Of a stretch of 37,608 bases of DNA, positions 27,343-36,521 are shown piece by piece. The notes under the pieces were generated by a model. It made no database searches. It worked only from the letters and a program-made list of their open reading frames with translations, and was not told the DNA's origin. Each line of letters starts with the position of its first letter. The stretch's first letter is position 1. This DNA comes from Vreelandella stevensii S18214 (GTDB taxonomy: Bacteria; Pseudomonadota; Gammaproteobacteria; Pseudomonadales; Halomonadaceae): assembly GCF_000275725.1 (NCBI RefSeq), contig NZ_AJTS01000011.1, positions 1 through 37,608 of the forward strand. Reading direction: 5' to 3'. The position numbers were made by a program, and so were the translations under genes.

Positions 27343-28355
27343 GCCTGGCGAAGCGCTGGCTCGACGCCGCCTACGGGGGAAGCCCGTGGCTGGCGCCGCT
27401 GTTTCCACTAGGTAATTTATACCGTTATCTCATGTGTCGTCGAGCGCGCGATTACCGACGGGGGCACAAGCCCGTCTGGCGGGCGGAGGTGCCGGTGATC
27501 GTGGTGGGCAATATCACCCTGGGCGGCACCGGCAAGTCACCGCTGGTGGCCTGGTTGGGGCGCTGGCTGGTCGCGCAGGGCTACTCGCCAGGCATCGTGA
27601 CCCGGGGGTATGGTGGCACCGCACCCCATTATCCGCTTCATGTTACGCCCACCACGGACCCCGCGCATAGCGGTGACGAACCGCTCATGCTGGTTCAGCA
27701 GACCGGGCTGCCCGTCATCGCAGACCCGCAGCGGGCTCGGGGCGCCCAAGCGCTGGTCGAGATGGGCTGCGATATCGTGATCAGCGATGACGGCTTGCAA
27801 CACCTGGCACTGGGGCGCGATATTGAACTGGTGGTGGTCGATGGCAGCCGTGGGCTGGGCAACCAGCGCTGCCTGCCTGCAGGACCGCTGCGCGAAGGCG
27901 TTGCTCGCTTGCAACAAGTGGATGCGGTGATCGTCAATGGCACGCTGACGGCTCCCTTGCCGGTGCCTTCGGTGGCCATGCAACTGGTACCCCAGGGCTG
28001 GCGCAAGCTGGCCAGTGGTCAGCGCTATCCGCTGGCTCCCTTGCCCTTTACGCTGCCAGCACATGCGCTGGCGGGGATCGGCAACCCGCAGCGCTTTTTC
28101 AAGACCCTCGAAACGCTGGGGGTCCATGGGGAACAGCACCCCTTGGCGGATCATCACGCTTTCGATGAGCAAACATTCAAGCCCATGGCCTTCGGACCGG
28201 TGGTCATGACGGCCAAGGATGCGGTCAAATGCCGTGAGTTGGCCCCGGCGGACAGCTGGGTGCTGGAGGTGGAAGCGCGGCTTCCAGAAGAGTTTGAAGA
28301 TTGGCTGGCTTCCAGGCTGGCAGAACTGACACAAAGGGGAAGCACCGATGGATAA
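27339..28355 (+). CDS. lpxK: Tetraacyldisaccharide 4'-kinase LpxK
   Basis: LpxK phosphorylates the 4' position of the lipid A disaccharide at the inner membrane, producing lipid IVA. The product is 338 residues. After an N-terminal membrane-associating region (SPWLAPLFPLGNLYRYLMCRRARDYR) it has the P-loop NITLGGTGKSPLVAWLG, then TRGYGG, the metal-site region ISDDGLQHLAL and LPAGPLREG. It begins with GTG inside the msbA stop, and its end overlaps the next gene by 8 bases. Length and motifs are standard. Confidence 0.97.
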   Translation: MSLAKRWLDAAYGGSPWLAPLFPLGNLYRYLMCRRARDYRRGHKPVWRAEVPVIVVGNITLGGTGKSPLVAWLGRWLVAQGYSPGIVTRGYGGTAPHYPLHVTPTTDPAHSGDEPLMLVQQTGLPVIADPQRARGAQALVEMGCDIVISDDGLQHLALGRDIELVVVDGSRGLGNQRCLPAGPLREGVARLQQVDAVIVNGTLTAPLPVPSVAMQLVPQGWRKLASGQRYPLAPLPFTLPAHALAGIGNPQRFFKTLETLGVHGEQHPLADHHAFDEQTFKPMAFGPVVMTAKDAVKCRELAPADSWVLEVEARLPEEFEDWLASRLAELTQRGSTDG

Positions 28356-28557
28356 GGAACTGTTGGCAATGCTGGTTTGCCCGCTCTGCAACGGCAAGCT
28401 GAAGTATCAGCGCGACGCACAGGAGCTGTGCTGCCACTATGATGGTCTGGCCTATCCCATCCGAGACGGGATTCCGGTGATGCTGCCTGAAGAAGCGCGG
28501 CAGATGGACGCCGATGAGAAGCTGGCCACTTCACCTGGCCGTACCGGGGAGGTGTGA
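28348..28557 (+). CDS. Trm112 family small zinc-ribbon protein (YcaR-like)
   Basis: This 69-residue protein starts [20 protein letters not shown]. It has the conserved hydrophobic strand [19 protein letters not shown] of the Trm112 family. Only part of the zinc cysteine set is obvious (CPLC plus a later CC pair). In eukaryotes and archaea Trm112 activates methyltransferases; the role of the bacterial version between lpxK and kdsB is not settled. Overlaps on both sides (8 bases with lpxK, 1 base with kdsB) imply co-translation. AGGGGA precedes the ATG. Confidence 0.92.
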   Translation: MDKELLAMLVCPLCNGKLKYQRDAQELCCHYDGLAYPIRDGIPVMLPEEARQMDADEKLATSPGRTGEV

Positions 28558-29339
28558 TGGGCTCTGTGGCGCAATTCATCGCGGTCGTCCCGGCGCGGTT
28601 CGGCTCTTCACGGCTGCCTGGCAAGCCGCTTCTGGATATCGCCGGTGAGCCCATGGTAGCCCACGTATGGCGTCGTGCCTGCGAGAGCCAGGCGCAACGA
28701 GTCATCGTAGCCACTGACGACGAGCGTATCCGTGACGCCATGCAAGCCTACGGCGCGGAAGTGGTCATGACCCGGGCCGACCATCCCTCCGGCACGGACC
28801 GGCTGGCCGAAGTGGCCGAACAGCTCTCACTGGCGGGTGACACGCTGGTCGTCAACGTGCAGGGTGACGAGCCATTGATCCCTCCCGTGTTGATCGACCA
28901 GGTAGCCCAGCGGCTGGCAGATGACCCTGAGGCGGCCATGGCCACCCTGGCCGAGTCCATCGGCGATGTGGATACGCTATTCAACCCCAATGTGGTCAAG
29001 GTGGTGCGTTCACTGCAAGGGCGCGCGCTCTATTTTTCCCGAGCGCCGATCCCCTGGGACAGAGAGCAGTTCAAGACTCAGCCCGATTTGCTCACCACCG
29101 ATGCCTGGCTGCGCCATATTGGCATCTACGCTTACCGTGCCAGCTTTCTGGCCACCTACCGTGATCTGACGGCGTCCAGCCTGGAGCAGTTGGAACAGCT
29201 CGAGCAGCTGCGTGTATTGCAGCATGGTCATGTCATTCAGGTGGCGCTGGCCGTGGCTGCGAACCCGGCGGGGGTCGATACCCCGGAGGACCTGGCACGG
29301 GTGCGCGCCTTGTTGGCGTCATCGGAGGATCGTGTATGA
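28557..29339 (+). CDS. kdsB: CMP-Kdo synthetase KdsB
   Basis: KdsB activates Kdo as CMP-Kdo for transfer to lipid A. I choose ATG 28557 (260 residues), which follows GGGGAGG by 4 bases and shares one base with the preceding stop (TGATG); GTG 28554 is directly in frame but too close to the ribosome binding site. Motifs: [16 protein letters not shown] for CTP binding, [15 protein letters not shown], the metal-binding [18 protein letters not shown] and [13 protein letters not shown], all standard for KdsB. The stop overlaps the next start by ATGA. Confidence 0.97.
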   Translation: MGSVAQFIAVVPARFGSSRLPGKPLLDIAGEPMVAHVWRRACESQAQRVIVATDDERIRDAMQAYGAEVVMTRADHPSGTDRLAEVAEQLSLAGDTLVVNVQGDEPLIPPVLIDQVAQRLADDPEAAMATLAESIGDVDTLFNPNVVKVVRSLQGRALYFSRAPIPWDREQFKTQPDLLTTDAWLRHIGIYAYRASFLATYRDLTASSLEQLEQLEQLRVLQHGHVIQVALAVAANPAGVDTPEDLARVRALLASSEDRV

Positions 29340-29803
29340 AGCGCGTGCTGTTCGTCTGTTTAGGCAATATTTGCCGCTCGCCCACGGCGGAAGGCGTTTT
29401 TCAGCAGGCCGTGGTGCGAGCAGGGCTGGATGGCCGCATCACCATCGACTCCTGCGGAGTAGGTGACTGGCACGTAGGGAAAGCCCCAGACCCCCGCTCC
29501 CAGGCAGCGGCGCGACAACGAGGTATCGAGATTGGCCATCTTCGCGCTCGCCAATTGAAAGTCAGTGACTTCCACGAGTTCGACTACGTGCTGGGCATGG
29601 ATCGCGAAAACCTCGCTGCCATGCGTGCTCTGCAACCGGCCAATAGCCAGGCCCAGGTAGGGCTGCTGCTCGATTACGCCGGGCTGCCGCAGAGCGATGT
29701 GCCTGACCCCTATTACGGTGGCGACGACGGGTTCGAGCAAGTGCTGGACTTGATCGAGCGTGCCTCGCAGGGTCTGCTCGATGAGCTGCAGCGTGAACGC
29801 TAG
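29336..29803 (+). CDS. Low-molecular-weight protein tyrosine phosphatase
   Basis: The 155-residue protein carries the phosphate loop [14 protein letters not shown] at the N-terminus (C8 nucleophile, R14) and the general acid D124 in DPYYGG near the C-terminus, the full set for this family. Relatives such as Wzb act on capsule tyrosine kinases, but no kinase or capsule gene is nearby. The same gene sits between kdsB and murB in Pseudomonas. It starts inside the kdsB stop and ends 25 bases before murB. The substrate is unknown. Confidence 0.95.
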   Translation: MKRVLFVCLGNICRSPTAEGVFQQAVVRAGLDGRITIDSCGVGDWHVGKAPDPRSQAAARQRGIEIGHLRARQLKVSDFHEFDYVLGMDRENLAAMRALQPANSQAQVGLLLDYAGLPQSDVPDPYYGGDDGFEQVLDLIERASQGLLDELQRER

Positions 29804-29828
29804 CGCTGTCTCCCGCCCTGACGTCCTG

Positions 29829-30824
29829 ATGGCGTTTCGAGACCTGACTCAGGCCAATACGCTGCGCTTGCCCTGTGTGGCCGAACAGTACGCGGCACCG
29901 ACCACGCTGGCGGCGTTGCAGGACGTGTTGCATCAGGCACGGCAGCAGCGGGGGCCGATGACGCTGCTCGGGGGGGGCAGTAACGTCCTGTTGCCGAGCC
30001 AGTTGTCAGGAGTGGTCATTCGTCCTTCGCTCCAGCAGTGGTGGTTGGAGCGGCGTGGCCGGGAAGTGTTGGCCTACGTAGGGGCGGGGGTGAATTGGCA
30101 CGCCCTGGTGATGGCGCTGGCGGCGCGTGGCCTGTGGGGCTGTGAGAATCTGGCGCTGATCCCCGGTGACTGTGGGGCCGCTCCGGTGCAGAACATAGGT
30201 GCCTATGGTGTCGAACTGGCCGACGTGCTGGCGGCGGTGCAGGTGGTCGAACTGGCCACGGGGGAAGTGCGCTGGCTGGATGCCGAGGCGTGTCAGTTTG
30301 GTTATCGAGACAGTCTCTTCAAACGTGAGTTGGCAGGCAAGGTGGTCATTACGCAGCTCGTCTTGCGGCTCTCGGAAACGCCCAATCCGCAACTGGGGTA
30401 TGGCGACCTGGCCGCACGGGTGTCTGCCGCGCCCGACCCGCTGGAGGTGGCGCGTGCCGTCTGCGCCATTCGCCAGGAGAAACTGCCGGACCCCGCCGTG
30501 CTGGCCAATGCCGGCAGCTTCTTCAAGAACCCGCTCGTGAGCGGTGAGCATGCCCAGCGGCTGTTGAGCGTCTATCCTGGTATGCCGCATTTTCCCCAGC
30601 CCGATGGGCAGGTGAAACTGGCGGCCGGATGGCTGATCGACCAGTGTGGCCTGAAAGGGCACCGCCAGGGGGCGTTTGGCGTGCATCAGCATCAGGCGCT
30701 GGTGCTGGTGCACTTTGGTGGCGGTAATCGTGCAGAGCTGCTGGCGTTTGCGGATGTCGTTGCAGGTGCGGTCGCCGAGCGTTTTGGCGTCAGCCTGGAA
30801 GCGGAGCCACGAGTGATCTCCTGA
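29829..30824 (+). CDS. murB: UDP-N-acetylenolpyruvylglucosamine reductase MurB
   Basis: MurB reduces UDP-GlcNAc-enolpyruvate to UDP-MurNAc with NADPH and FAD. I start at ATG 29829 (331 residues): the residues before TLRLPCVAEQYAAP then match the short leader of other MurB proteins. GTG 29793, inside the phosphatase gene, is possible; no strong ribosome binding site supports either. FAD-binding motifs are LLGGGSNVLLP and LIPGDCGAAPVQNIGAYGVE; the catalytic Ser lies in NAGSFFKNPLV and a catalytic Glu in LEAEPRVIS at the end. The gene stands apart from the dcw cluster, as in Pseudomonas. Confidence 0.95.
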   Translation: MAFRDLTQANTLRLPCVAEQYAAPTTLAALQDVLHQARQQRGPMTLLGGGSNVLLPSQLSGVVIRPSLQQWWLERRGREVLAYVGAGVNWHALVMALAARGLWGCENLALIPGDCGAAPVQNIGAYGVELADVLAAVQVVELATGEVRWLDAEACQFGYRDSLFKRELAGKVVITQLVLRLSETPNPQLGYGDLAARVSAAPDPLEVARAVCAIRQEKLPDPAVLANAGSFFKNPLVSGEHAQRLLSVYPGMPHFPQPDGQVKLAAGWLIDQCGLKGHRQGAFGVHQHQALVLVHFGGGNRAELLAFADVVAGAVAERFGVSLEAEPRVIS

Positions 30825-30835
30825 CGATAGCGCAT

Positions 30836-30864
30836 AAAAAACCCCGCCGAGGCGGGGTTTTTTT
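30836..30864 (+). terminator. Bidirectional terminator between murB and rne
   Basis: CCCCGC (30842-30847) pairs with GCGGGG (30852-30857) around CGAG, with A6 before and T7 after, so the stem extends with A-T pairs and a U-tract follows on either strand. It sits between the convergent murB and rne stops. Confidence 0.95.
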
Positions 30865-30877
30865 ACGGCTGTCAGCA

Positions 30878-33800
30878 TTACTCGGATGAGTTTTGCTGGG
30901 CCTGCTGCTTGCGCTGTTCACGCGGGTCGTTATGAGCCCGGCGGCGGCGACGACGTGGCTTGGAGGCCTCCTCGTCAGCGGCAGGCTCGCCACTGGCGTT
31001 GGCGTCGGCCGCTGCCTGAGGGGCTTCGGGGGCTTTCTCTGCTGCTGCGTTTTCTGCAGCAGGCGTCGAGCGCTCCTGAGTCGCTTCCGTGGGCGCTTGC
31101 TCCGCGTTGGCTGAAGGCGCTTCTTCTACCGATGCGGCAGATGCTGGCTCCTCGGCCGTGGCGGGCTTTTCCTCAGTGGTGACGGAAGATGGCGCTTCAG
31201 TGGCTGCTGAGGTGTCTTCCGCGGCTACTACGGAAGACGCTTTTGAAGGTTCTTCTTCAACGGCTGCTGAGGCTTTTTCTTCAACTACCGCAGAAGATTT
31301 CTCTTCAACCACCGCCGAAGACTCTTTCTCTACCGCCGCTGAGGGCTCTTTCTCAACCACTGCTGAGGGCTTCTCTTCAACCGCCGCTGAAGGCTCTTTC
31401 TCTACCGCCGCTGAGGGCTCTTGATCAGCCGCCGAGGTTGGCTGTTCCTCACGTGGCGCTGTCGGCTCTTCTGTGGCTGCAGCGGGTTGCTCATGGGTGG
31501 CCGCCGGTGTCTGGGACTCTGTGGCGGATGTGCCGTTGTCGTCTCCGGACGCGTTGGCTTGCTTGGCCGCTTCGTCGCGAATGGCCGGTTGACGGCGCTG
31601 GCGCGTTGACTTGCGTGCCTTGTCGGCATTGCTGGCACGTGCGGTGGCAGTAGTGTCCTCGGCTGCGGTCTCTGCGGTGGCCTCCTGACGTGCTTCAGGA
31701 CGCGTGTCTGCCGCTTCGCTGGGCGATTGAGTCGCCGTTTCTGACTCTGACGTGGCTTTCTTTGCAGGCGTTTCAGCGTCTGCCGCCGCTGGGGCAGGGG
31801 CTTCCTCGGGTGCCTGCTGGGCTTCTGCCTGGAGCTTCAACTGCTCGGCTTCGGCCTGCGGGCTCAGTGCCTGCTTGCGTGAACGCTGGCGCGGGTTGTT
31901 GCGCGTGCGCTTCGGCTTGCCGTCATCCTTTTGCGGCTCGTCCTGCTGAACGGCTTCCGGGCGCTTGTCGTCCTGCTTGGGCTTGTTGTCGCGGGGTTTC
32001 TCGCGACGCTGCTCCGGCTGCGGGGCGCTGCTGGAAGCATCGTTCTGCGATGACTCCTTGGCGGTCTCTTTCTGACGCGTGTTGCGAGGCGTGCTTTCCT
32101 GAGCCCGGCTGTCGTCCTGCTGCGGATGACGACGACGGTTGCGGGTGCGGCTGGGGCCGCTGCGCTTGTCGTTGCTGTCGTCGTTGCGAGCAGCAGGTGC
32201 CTTGGTGGCATCGTTACGCTGGTCGCGTGAAGCGCTGTTTTCCTGGCGCTCCGGTGCTGAGCGCTCCTGAGACTGGCGCTCTTGCGCAGGCTTTTGACGA
32301 CGCTCATTGCGCGGCGGGCGGCTTGGGGCTGCCGACTGCTCGGGCTTGCGGTTCGTCGAGCTGGCTTCCTGTGTGGCCGTCGTGCTGGCCTCATCGCCAC
32401 CCAGCAGCTTGGCAAAACCGCGAATGAAGCGGCCCAGTACGCTGGGTTGCTCTGCAGGCGCTTCGGCCGCGGCTGGTTTGGCGGGCGCTTCTTCGGTTTG
32501 CAGCGACTCGGGGGCCGGAGCGTTGTGAGCGATGCTCTTGACCGCGGCTTCTGCCCGCTGAGCCGGAGCTGCGAAGCTGGGAGGCGGCTCTTTGCCAATC
32601 TCGGTATCCGTGGAGAGTTCGAAGCTCGACAGGGTGTGGCTGTCGTCTTCGTCCAGGTGGTCATCGCGCAGGCGTTGCACGTCGTAGTGCGGGGTATCCA
32701 TCTCCGGGCTGGGCAGGATGACCACGCGCACGCCTTGGCGTGATTCGATATCCGCCAGCACGCTGCGCTTTTCGTTGAGCAGATAAGTGGCGACCGGCAC
32801 GGGCAGGATGGCGCGGATCTGGGCGCTACGCTCTTTCATGGCCTCTTCTTCGATCAGGCGCATGATGGAGAGCGACAGCGAGCGCACATCGCGGATGGTG
32901 CCCTGGCCGTTACAGCGCGGGCAAACCACGCCGCTGGTTTCGCCCAGCGAGGGGCGCAGACGCTGGCGCGACATTTCCATCAGGCCGAAGCGCGAAATGC
33001 GGCCGATCTGTACGCGGGCGCGGTCCAGTTTGAGCGCATCGCGCATGCGGTTTTCGACTTCACGCTGGTTGCGAGCCGGGCCCATGTCGATGAAATCGAT
33101 GACCACGAGCCCGCCGATGTCACGCAGGCGGAGCTGGCGAGCGATCTCGTCGGCGGCTTCGGTGTTGGTTTGCAGGGCGGTCTCTTCGATATCGCTGCCA
33201 CGGGTGGCGCGGGCCGAGTTGATGTCGATGGAGACCAGCGCTTCGGTGTGATCGATGACGATGGAGCCACCGGAAGGCAGTTTCACTTCCCGCTGGTAGG
33301 CCGTCTCGATCTGCGACTCGATCTGGAAGCGCGAGAACAGCGGCACTTCATCGGCATACAGCTTGATCTTTTGCTGGTAGGAAGGCATCACCTGGCGGAT
33401 GAATGCCAGCGCCTCGGCGTGGATGTCGGGACTGTCGATCAACACCTCGCCAATATCCTGGCGCAGGTAGTCGCGCATGGCACGGATGATGACGTTGGAT
33501 TCGCGGTAGATCAAAAAGGGCGCAGGGCGCTTGGCGGACTCGGTGGTGATCGATTCCCACACCTGCACCAGGTAGTCCAGGTCCCACTGCAGCTCTTCGG
33601 AGCTGCGGCCAATACCGGCGGTGCGTACGATCAGGCCCATCTTGTCGGGAACCGTCAGCTGGCCCATGGCATCCTTGAGCTGGCTGCGGTCATCGCCTTC
33701 GATACGCCGCGATATGCCACCTGCACGGGGGTTGTTGGGCATCAGTACCAAAAAGCGTCCGGCCAGGCTGATGAAGGTGGTCAGGGCGGCGCCCTTGTTG

Positions 33801-34123
33801 CCACGCTCTTCCTTGTCTACCTGAACGATGACTTCCTGACCCTCTTTCAATACTTCCTTGATGTTGGGGCGGCCCGAAACATCCTTGATGAAATATTCGC
33901 GAGAGATCTCTTTCAGCGGCAGAAAGCCGTGGCGCTCGGCGCCGAAGTCGACGAAGGCGGCTTCGAGGGAGGGTTCTACCCGGGTGATTTTGCCCCGGTA
34001 GATGTTGGCTTTCTTCTGTTCGCGTGCGCCGGACTCGATGTCCAGATCGTAGAGGCGCTGTCCGTCTACCAGGGCGACCCGCAGCTCTTCGGGCTGGGTC
34101 GCGTTAATAAGCATCCGTTTCAT
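30878..34123 (-). CDS. rne: Ribonuclease E
   Basis: RNase E is the main endoribonuclease for mRNA decay and rRNA/tRNA processing and the scaffold of the degradosome. The 1081-residue product begins almost exactly like E. coli RNase E. The S1 domain lies at about 35-125; catalytic metal ligands are D300 in [12 protein letters not shown] and D343 in [10 protein letters not shown]; the zinc-link CPRCNGQG (about 401-408) supports tetramers. An amphipathic segment ([17 protein letters not shown], about 559-575) resembles the membrane anchor. The rest is disordered: Arg-rich RNA-binding stretches, then Ala/Glu/Ser/Pro repeats, then [16 protein letters not shown]. The final half is species-specific and partner sites cannot be assigned. 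A long leader precedes it. Confidence 0.98.
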   Translation of the reverse strand: MKRMLINATQPEELRVALVDGQRLYDLDIESGAREQKKANIYRGKITRVEPSLEAAFVDFGAERHGFLPLKEISREYFIKDVSGRPNIKEVLKEGQEVIVQVDKEERGNKGAALTTFISLAGRFLVLMPNNPRAGGISRRIEGDDRSQLKDAMGQLTVPDKMGLIVRTAGIGRSSEELQWDLDYLVQVWESITTESAKRPAPFLIYRESNVIIRAMRDYLRQDIGEVLIDSPDIHAEALAFIRQVMPSYQQKIKLYADEVPLFSRFQIESQIETAYQREVKLPSGGSIVIDHTEALVSIDINSARATRGSDIEETALQTNTEAADEIARQLRLRDIGGLVVIDFIDMGPARNQREVENRMRDALKLDRARVQIGRISRFGLMEMSRQRLRPSLGETSGVVCPRCNGQGTIRDVRSLSLSIMRLIEEEAMKERSAQIRAILPVPVATYLLNEKRSVLADIESRQGVRVVILPSPEMDTPHYDVQRLRDDHLDEDDSHTLSSFELSTDTEIGKEPPPSFAAPAQRAEAAVKSIAHNAPAPESLQTEEAPAKPAAAEAPAEQPSVLGRFIRGFAKLLGGDEASTTATQEASSTNRKPEQSAAPSRPPRNERRQKPAQERQSQERSAPERQENSASRDQRNDATKAPAARNDDSNDKRSGPSRTRNRRRHPQQDDSRAQESTPRNTRQKETAKESSQNDASSSAPQPEQRREKPRDNKPKQDDKRPEAVQQDEPQKDDGKPKRTRNNPRQRSRKQALSPQAEAEQLKLQAEAQQAPEEAPAPAAADAETPAKKATSESETATQSPSEAADTRPEARQEATAETAAEDTTATARASNADKARKSTRQRRQPAIRDEAAKQANASGDDNGTSATESQTPAATHEQPAAATEEPTAPREEQPTSAADQEPSAAVEKEPSAAVEEKPSAVVEKEPSAAVEKESSAVVEEKSSAVVEEKASAAVEEEPSKASSVVAAEDTSAATEAPSSVTTEEKPATAEEPASAASVEEAPSANAEQAPTEATQERSTPAAENAAAEKAPEAPQAAADANASGEPAADEEASKPRRRRRRAHNDPREQRKQQAQQNSSE
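31248..31415 (-). repeat. 24-base coding tandem repeat in the rne tail
   Basis: Seven head-to-tail 24-base units encode seven 8-residue blocks of the type S-A-[AV]-V-E-[KE]-[EK]-[PSA]. On the + strand a typical unit starts GGCTCTTTCTCTACCGCC. The units are similar but not identical, mostly differing at a few codons. This is an expandable acidic tract in the disordered tail of RNase E. Confidence 0.9.
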
Positions 34124-34715
34124 GTGGTCTCACGTAGCATGTCGTGCCGTCAAACGAGGAGTCGTCGACGAACCGCTGTGTGCTGCGTGCTTGTGCTCGG
34201 CGCATGGTTATGCTGACGCATCAAGCCGGGAAGGCATCGTAGCCGACCCGGCCAATAGGGCGTTGAGTACGTGGCGGAGGCAGAACGTGTTTCGGTGGCT
34301 GTCACGTCCATCCGGCTCTGCTGACACCGCCTACACCTGGCATTCATCGATTCGTCAACGCCGGTTGTCGGCACAGCGTTGATCTTTGCGCCCCGGCATG
34401 ACAGCGCCTTGTGACGAATAAGGTAACTGCCTGGCAGGGGCGTAACGTTTTTTTGCCAGTCGAGGCTGGCGGTATTCTTTTCCCTCTGCCGCGGTCAGGC
34501 GACAGAGGTGCTGCATTTCATTACGTAGAAGGCGGGCAATGCGTACACTGGCCTGGCCTCGTTGCTCTGACCTGCATGTTGGTCGGGCAGGTGCTTAGGC
34601 TAACGTGACGGACAATTCGCTGGACGACAATACGCCATACAAGGCGGCTTATTGCGTTTCAGATCAGCAAGTCACGTTGGCCGATGAGCGTCCTGGAATA
34701 TAACAGTAAAGAGAA

Positions 34716-34732
34716 GCGTCAGCAATTGACGC
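34716..34732. promoter_or_regulatory. Inverted repeat across back-to-back -35 boxes
   Basis: GCGTCA (34716-34721), GCAAT, TGACGC (34727-34732) is a perfect 6-base inverted repeat. It covers the -35 box of the rne promoter candidate (34720-34725) and the TTGACG of the rluC candidate (34726-34731), so a bound protein could affect both directions. No regulator is known from the sequence. Confidence 0.45.
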
Positions 34733-34757
34733 AATGGCGTAAGGTCTACGCTAGAAT
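34726..34757 (+). promoter_or_regulatory. Candidate rluC promoter
   Basis: TTGACG (34726-34731) and TAGAAT (34752-34757) are good boxes individually, but the 20-base spacing is too long for a strong sigma70 promoter. The -10 alone, about 67 bases before the rluC ATG, is the more convincing part. Confidence 0.35.
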
Positions 34758-34824
34758 GCCGCTTTTCAATCAAGGTCAGTCACTTTCCACCATGTGGCGT
34801 GGATGAGACCAGGAGTACAAGGTA

Positions 34825-35775
34825 ATGTCCGAAGGGCGTGAAGTGCAGTGGGTGGAAATCGCCCCGGAGCAGGCGGGTCAACGAATCGATAATTTCCTCA
34901 TGACACGATTGAAGGGCGCTCCACGGGCGCTGATCTACCGCATCGTGCGCAAGGGGGAGGTTCGAGTGAACAAGAAGCGCGTGAAGGTGGACTATCGCCT
35001 GCAGGGGGGAGACCTCGTCCGCGTACCGCCTCTGCGCCTGGCGCCCAAGGAGGCGGTCAAGGAGGTCAGCGATAACCTGCGCGACGTGTTGGTGGGTAGC
35101 GTCATCATGGAAGGGCCGGACTGGATGGTGTTGAACAAGCCTTCTGGCCTGGCGGTGCATGGTGGAAGTGGCGTCAAGATCGGTCTGATCGAGGCATTGC
35201 GTCAGGTACGCGACGACTTGAGCTTTCTCGAGCTGGTCCATCGTCTGGATCGTGACACCTCCGGGTGCCTGCTGTTGGCCAAGTCGCGTGAGGCGCTGGT
35301 GACGCTCAACGAGGCGCTCAAGAAGCACGGCATGGACAAGCGCTATCTGGCACTGGTGGCAGGGCGCTGGCCTGCCAGAAAAACCTATGAAAGTGCCCGG
35401 CTGGACCGCTTCGATGCCGGTAATGGCGAGCGCCGTGTGCGGGTGGATCCCAACGGCAAGGTATCACGCACCCATTTCTCCGTCGTGGAGACCTTCGAAA
35501 AAGTGACGCTCATCGAGGCCGAGCCGGTGACCGGTCGTACCCATCAGATTCGTGTGCACGCAGCCCATGCGGGCCACGCCTTGCTGGGCGATGACAAGTA
35601 CGCGACGCGGGAAAGCGAGCGGCTGTCTAAACAATTGGGTCTGGGGCGCCTGTTTCTGCACGCGCGCTCATTGACCTTTCCCGAGCCCGGTAATGGCCGT
35701 CCGGTGACGGTGAAAGCACCACTGCCTGAGGCACTGGAAGAGACGCTGGCGCGTGCGCGTCAGCAGGGCAAGTAG
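34825..35775 (+). CDS. rluC: 23S rRNA pseudouridine synthase RluC
   Basis: RluC makes pseudouridines at positions 955, 2504 and 2580 of 23S rRNA in E. coli. The 316-residue product has an N-terminal S4 RNA-binding domain (about 18-80, AGQRIDNFLMTRLKGAPRA) and the RluA-family catalytic domain with VHRLDRDTSGCLLLAK, in which D142 is the catalytic aspartate, and later GRTHQIRVHAAHAGHALLGD. The S4 domain and divergence from rne point to RluC rather than RluA or RluD. An AGGAG and an AAGG precede the ATG. The next gene starts 11 bases after the stop. Confidence 0.96.
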   Translation: MSEGREVQWVEIAPEQAGQRIDNFLMTRLKGAPRALIYRIVRKGEVRVNKKRVKVDYRLQGGDLVRVPPLRLAPKEAVKEVSDNLRDVLVGSVIMEGPDWMVLNKPSGLAVHGGSGVKIGLIEALRQVRDDLSFLELVHRLDRDTSGCLLLAKSREALVTLNEALKKHGMDKRYLALVAGRWPARKTYESARLDRFDAGNGERRVRVDPNGKVSRTHFSVVETFEKVTLIEAEPVTGRTHQIRVHAAHAGHALLGDDKYATRESERLSKQLGLGRLFLHARSLTFPEPGNGRPVTVKAPLPEALEETLARARQQGK

Positions 35776-35785
35776 GGAGAACGCC

Positions 35786-36436
35786 ATGCGTTACGAGCTG
35801 ATCATCTTTGACTGGGATGGGACCTTGATGAATTCGGTGCCCAAGATCGTGTCGTGCATGCATGCCGCCGCAGCGGATGTACGCTGGCCGCCCCTGGAAG
35901 ACAGCGCCATCGAAAACATCATCGGTCTTGGCCTGCCCGAAGCCATTGCAACGCTGTGTCCGGGCATTTCGCCGGAGCAGGCAGAGCGCTTGCGCCAGCG
36001 CTACTCGCATCACTTTGTGAGTGGCGACACGACGCCCATGCCTTTTTTCAACGGTGTCGAGGAGCAGTTGGCCAGGCTGCGTCAGCGTCCCCGGCAGCGG
36101 CTGGCCGTGGCCACGGGCAAGAGTCGTCGCGGCCTGGATCGTGTCTTTCGAGAAACCGATAGCGGCCAGTGGTTTGACGCCAGTCGTACCGCAGATGAAA
36201 CCCGCTCCAAACCCCATCCACAGATGCTGCTGGAGCTACTCGCCGAGCTTAATACGCCGGTAGAGCGTGCGGTGATGGTGGGGGATACTGAATACGACCT
36301 GGAAATGGCACGCGCCATCGGCATGGATCGGGTCGGTGTGACCTATGGGGTGCACTCTGCCGAGCGGCTAGCGGCGTGCCAGCCTGTCTGGATGACGGAT
36401 GACATTCCCACGCTGTTCGAATGGTTGCATGGCTGA
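35786..36436 (+). CDS. HAD superfamily (IA type) hydrolase, probable phosphatase
   Basis: The 216-residue protein starts MRYELIIFDWDGTLMNSV: motif I with nucleophile D9 and acid D11. Motif II is AVATGKSRRG, motif III KPHPQML, and motif IV VMVGDTEYDLEMA, so the catalytic set is complete. A small helical cap domain (about 18-85) suggests a small phosphorylated substrate, as in phosphoglycolate phosphatase relatives, but the substrate is unknown. The start is ATG 35786 with AGGGAGA 5 bases upstream; an upstream in-frame start at 35753 would overlap rluC. The rluC-HAD-sppA order is conserved in Pseudomonas. Confidence 0.93.
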   Translation: MRYELIIFDWDGTLMNSVPKIVSCMHAAAADVRWPPLEDSAIENIIGLGLPEAIATLCPGISPEQAERLRQRYSHHFVSGDTTPMPFFNGVEEQLARLRQRPRQRLAVATGKSRRGLDRVFRETDSGQWFDASRTADETRSKPHPQMLLELLAELNTPVERAVMVGDTEYDLEMARAIGMDRVGVTYGVHSAERLAACQPVWMTDDIPTLFEWLHG

Positions 36437-36521
36437 CGCTGGGTGACAGAGGGGCTGAGTTTTATATAGCTGATCCACGTGTACACAGCTATTGGTGGTC
36501 AATGCCCGAGAGACAGACAGT

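Larger units (their letters stand above)
34124..34824 (-). promoter_or_regulatory. rne-rluC divergent region with long rne leader
   Basis: About 700 bases without a credible gene. On the - strand, TTGCTG (+ coordinates 34720-34725), 17 bases, TATATT (34697-34702) is a good sigma70-like promoter facing rne; transcription from it would give a leader of about 570 bases. E. coli rne also has a long leader used for autoregulation. Small hairpins are seen at 34455-34470 (GCCAG/CTGGC) and 34570-34592 (ACCTGC/GCAGGT). Short ORFs here look random. The promoter is a by-eye match; the leader role is inference. Confidence 0.5.

Noticed and set aside
31089-31424. 111-codon Ser/Thr-rich + strand ORF
   Set aside because: It is the reverse of the 24-base repeat in rne, which keeps frames open by chance.
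33170-34216. 348-codon + strand open frame over the start of rne
   Set aside because: It is antisense to the most conserved part of RNase E and has no domain of its own.
34411-34608. 65-codon ORF in the rne-rluC gap
   Set aside because: No ribosome binding site and random-looking protein; more likely part of the rne leader.
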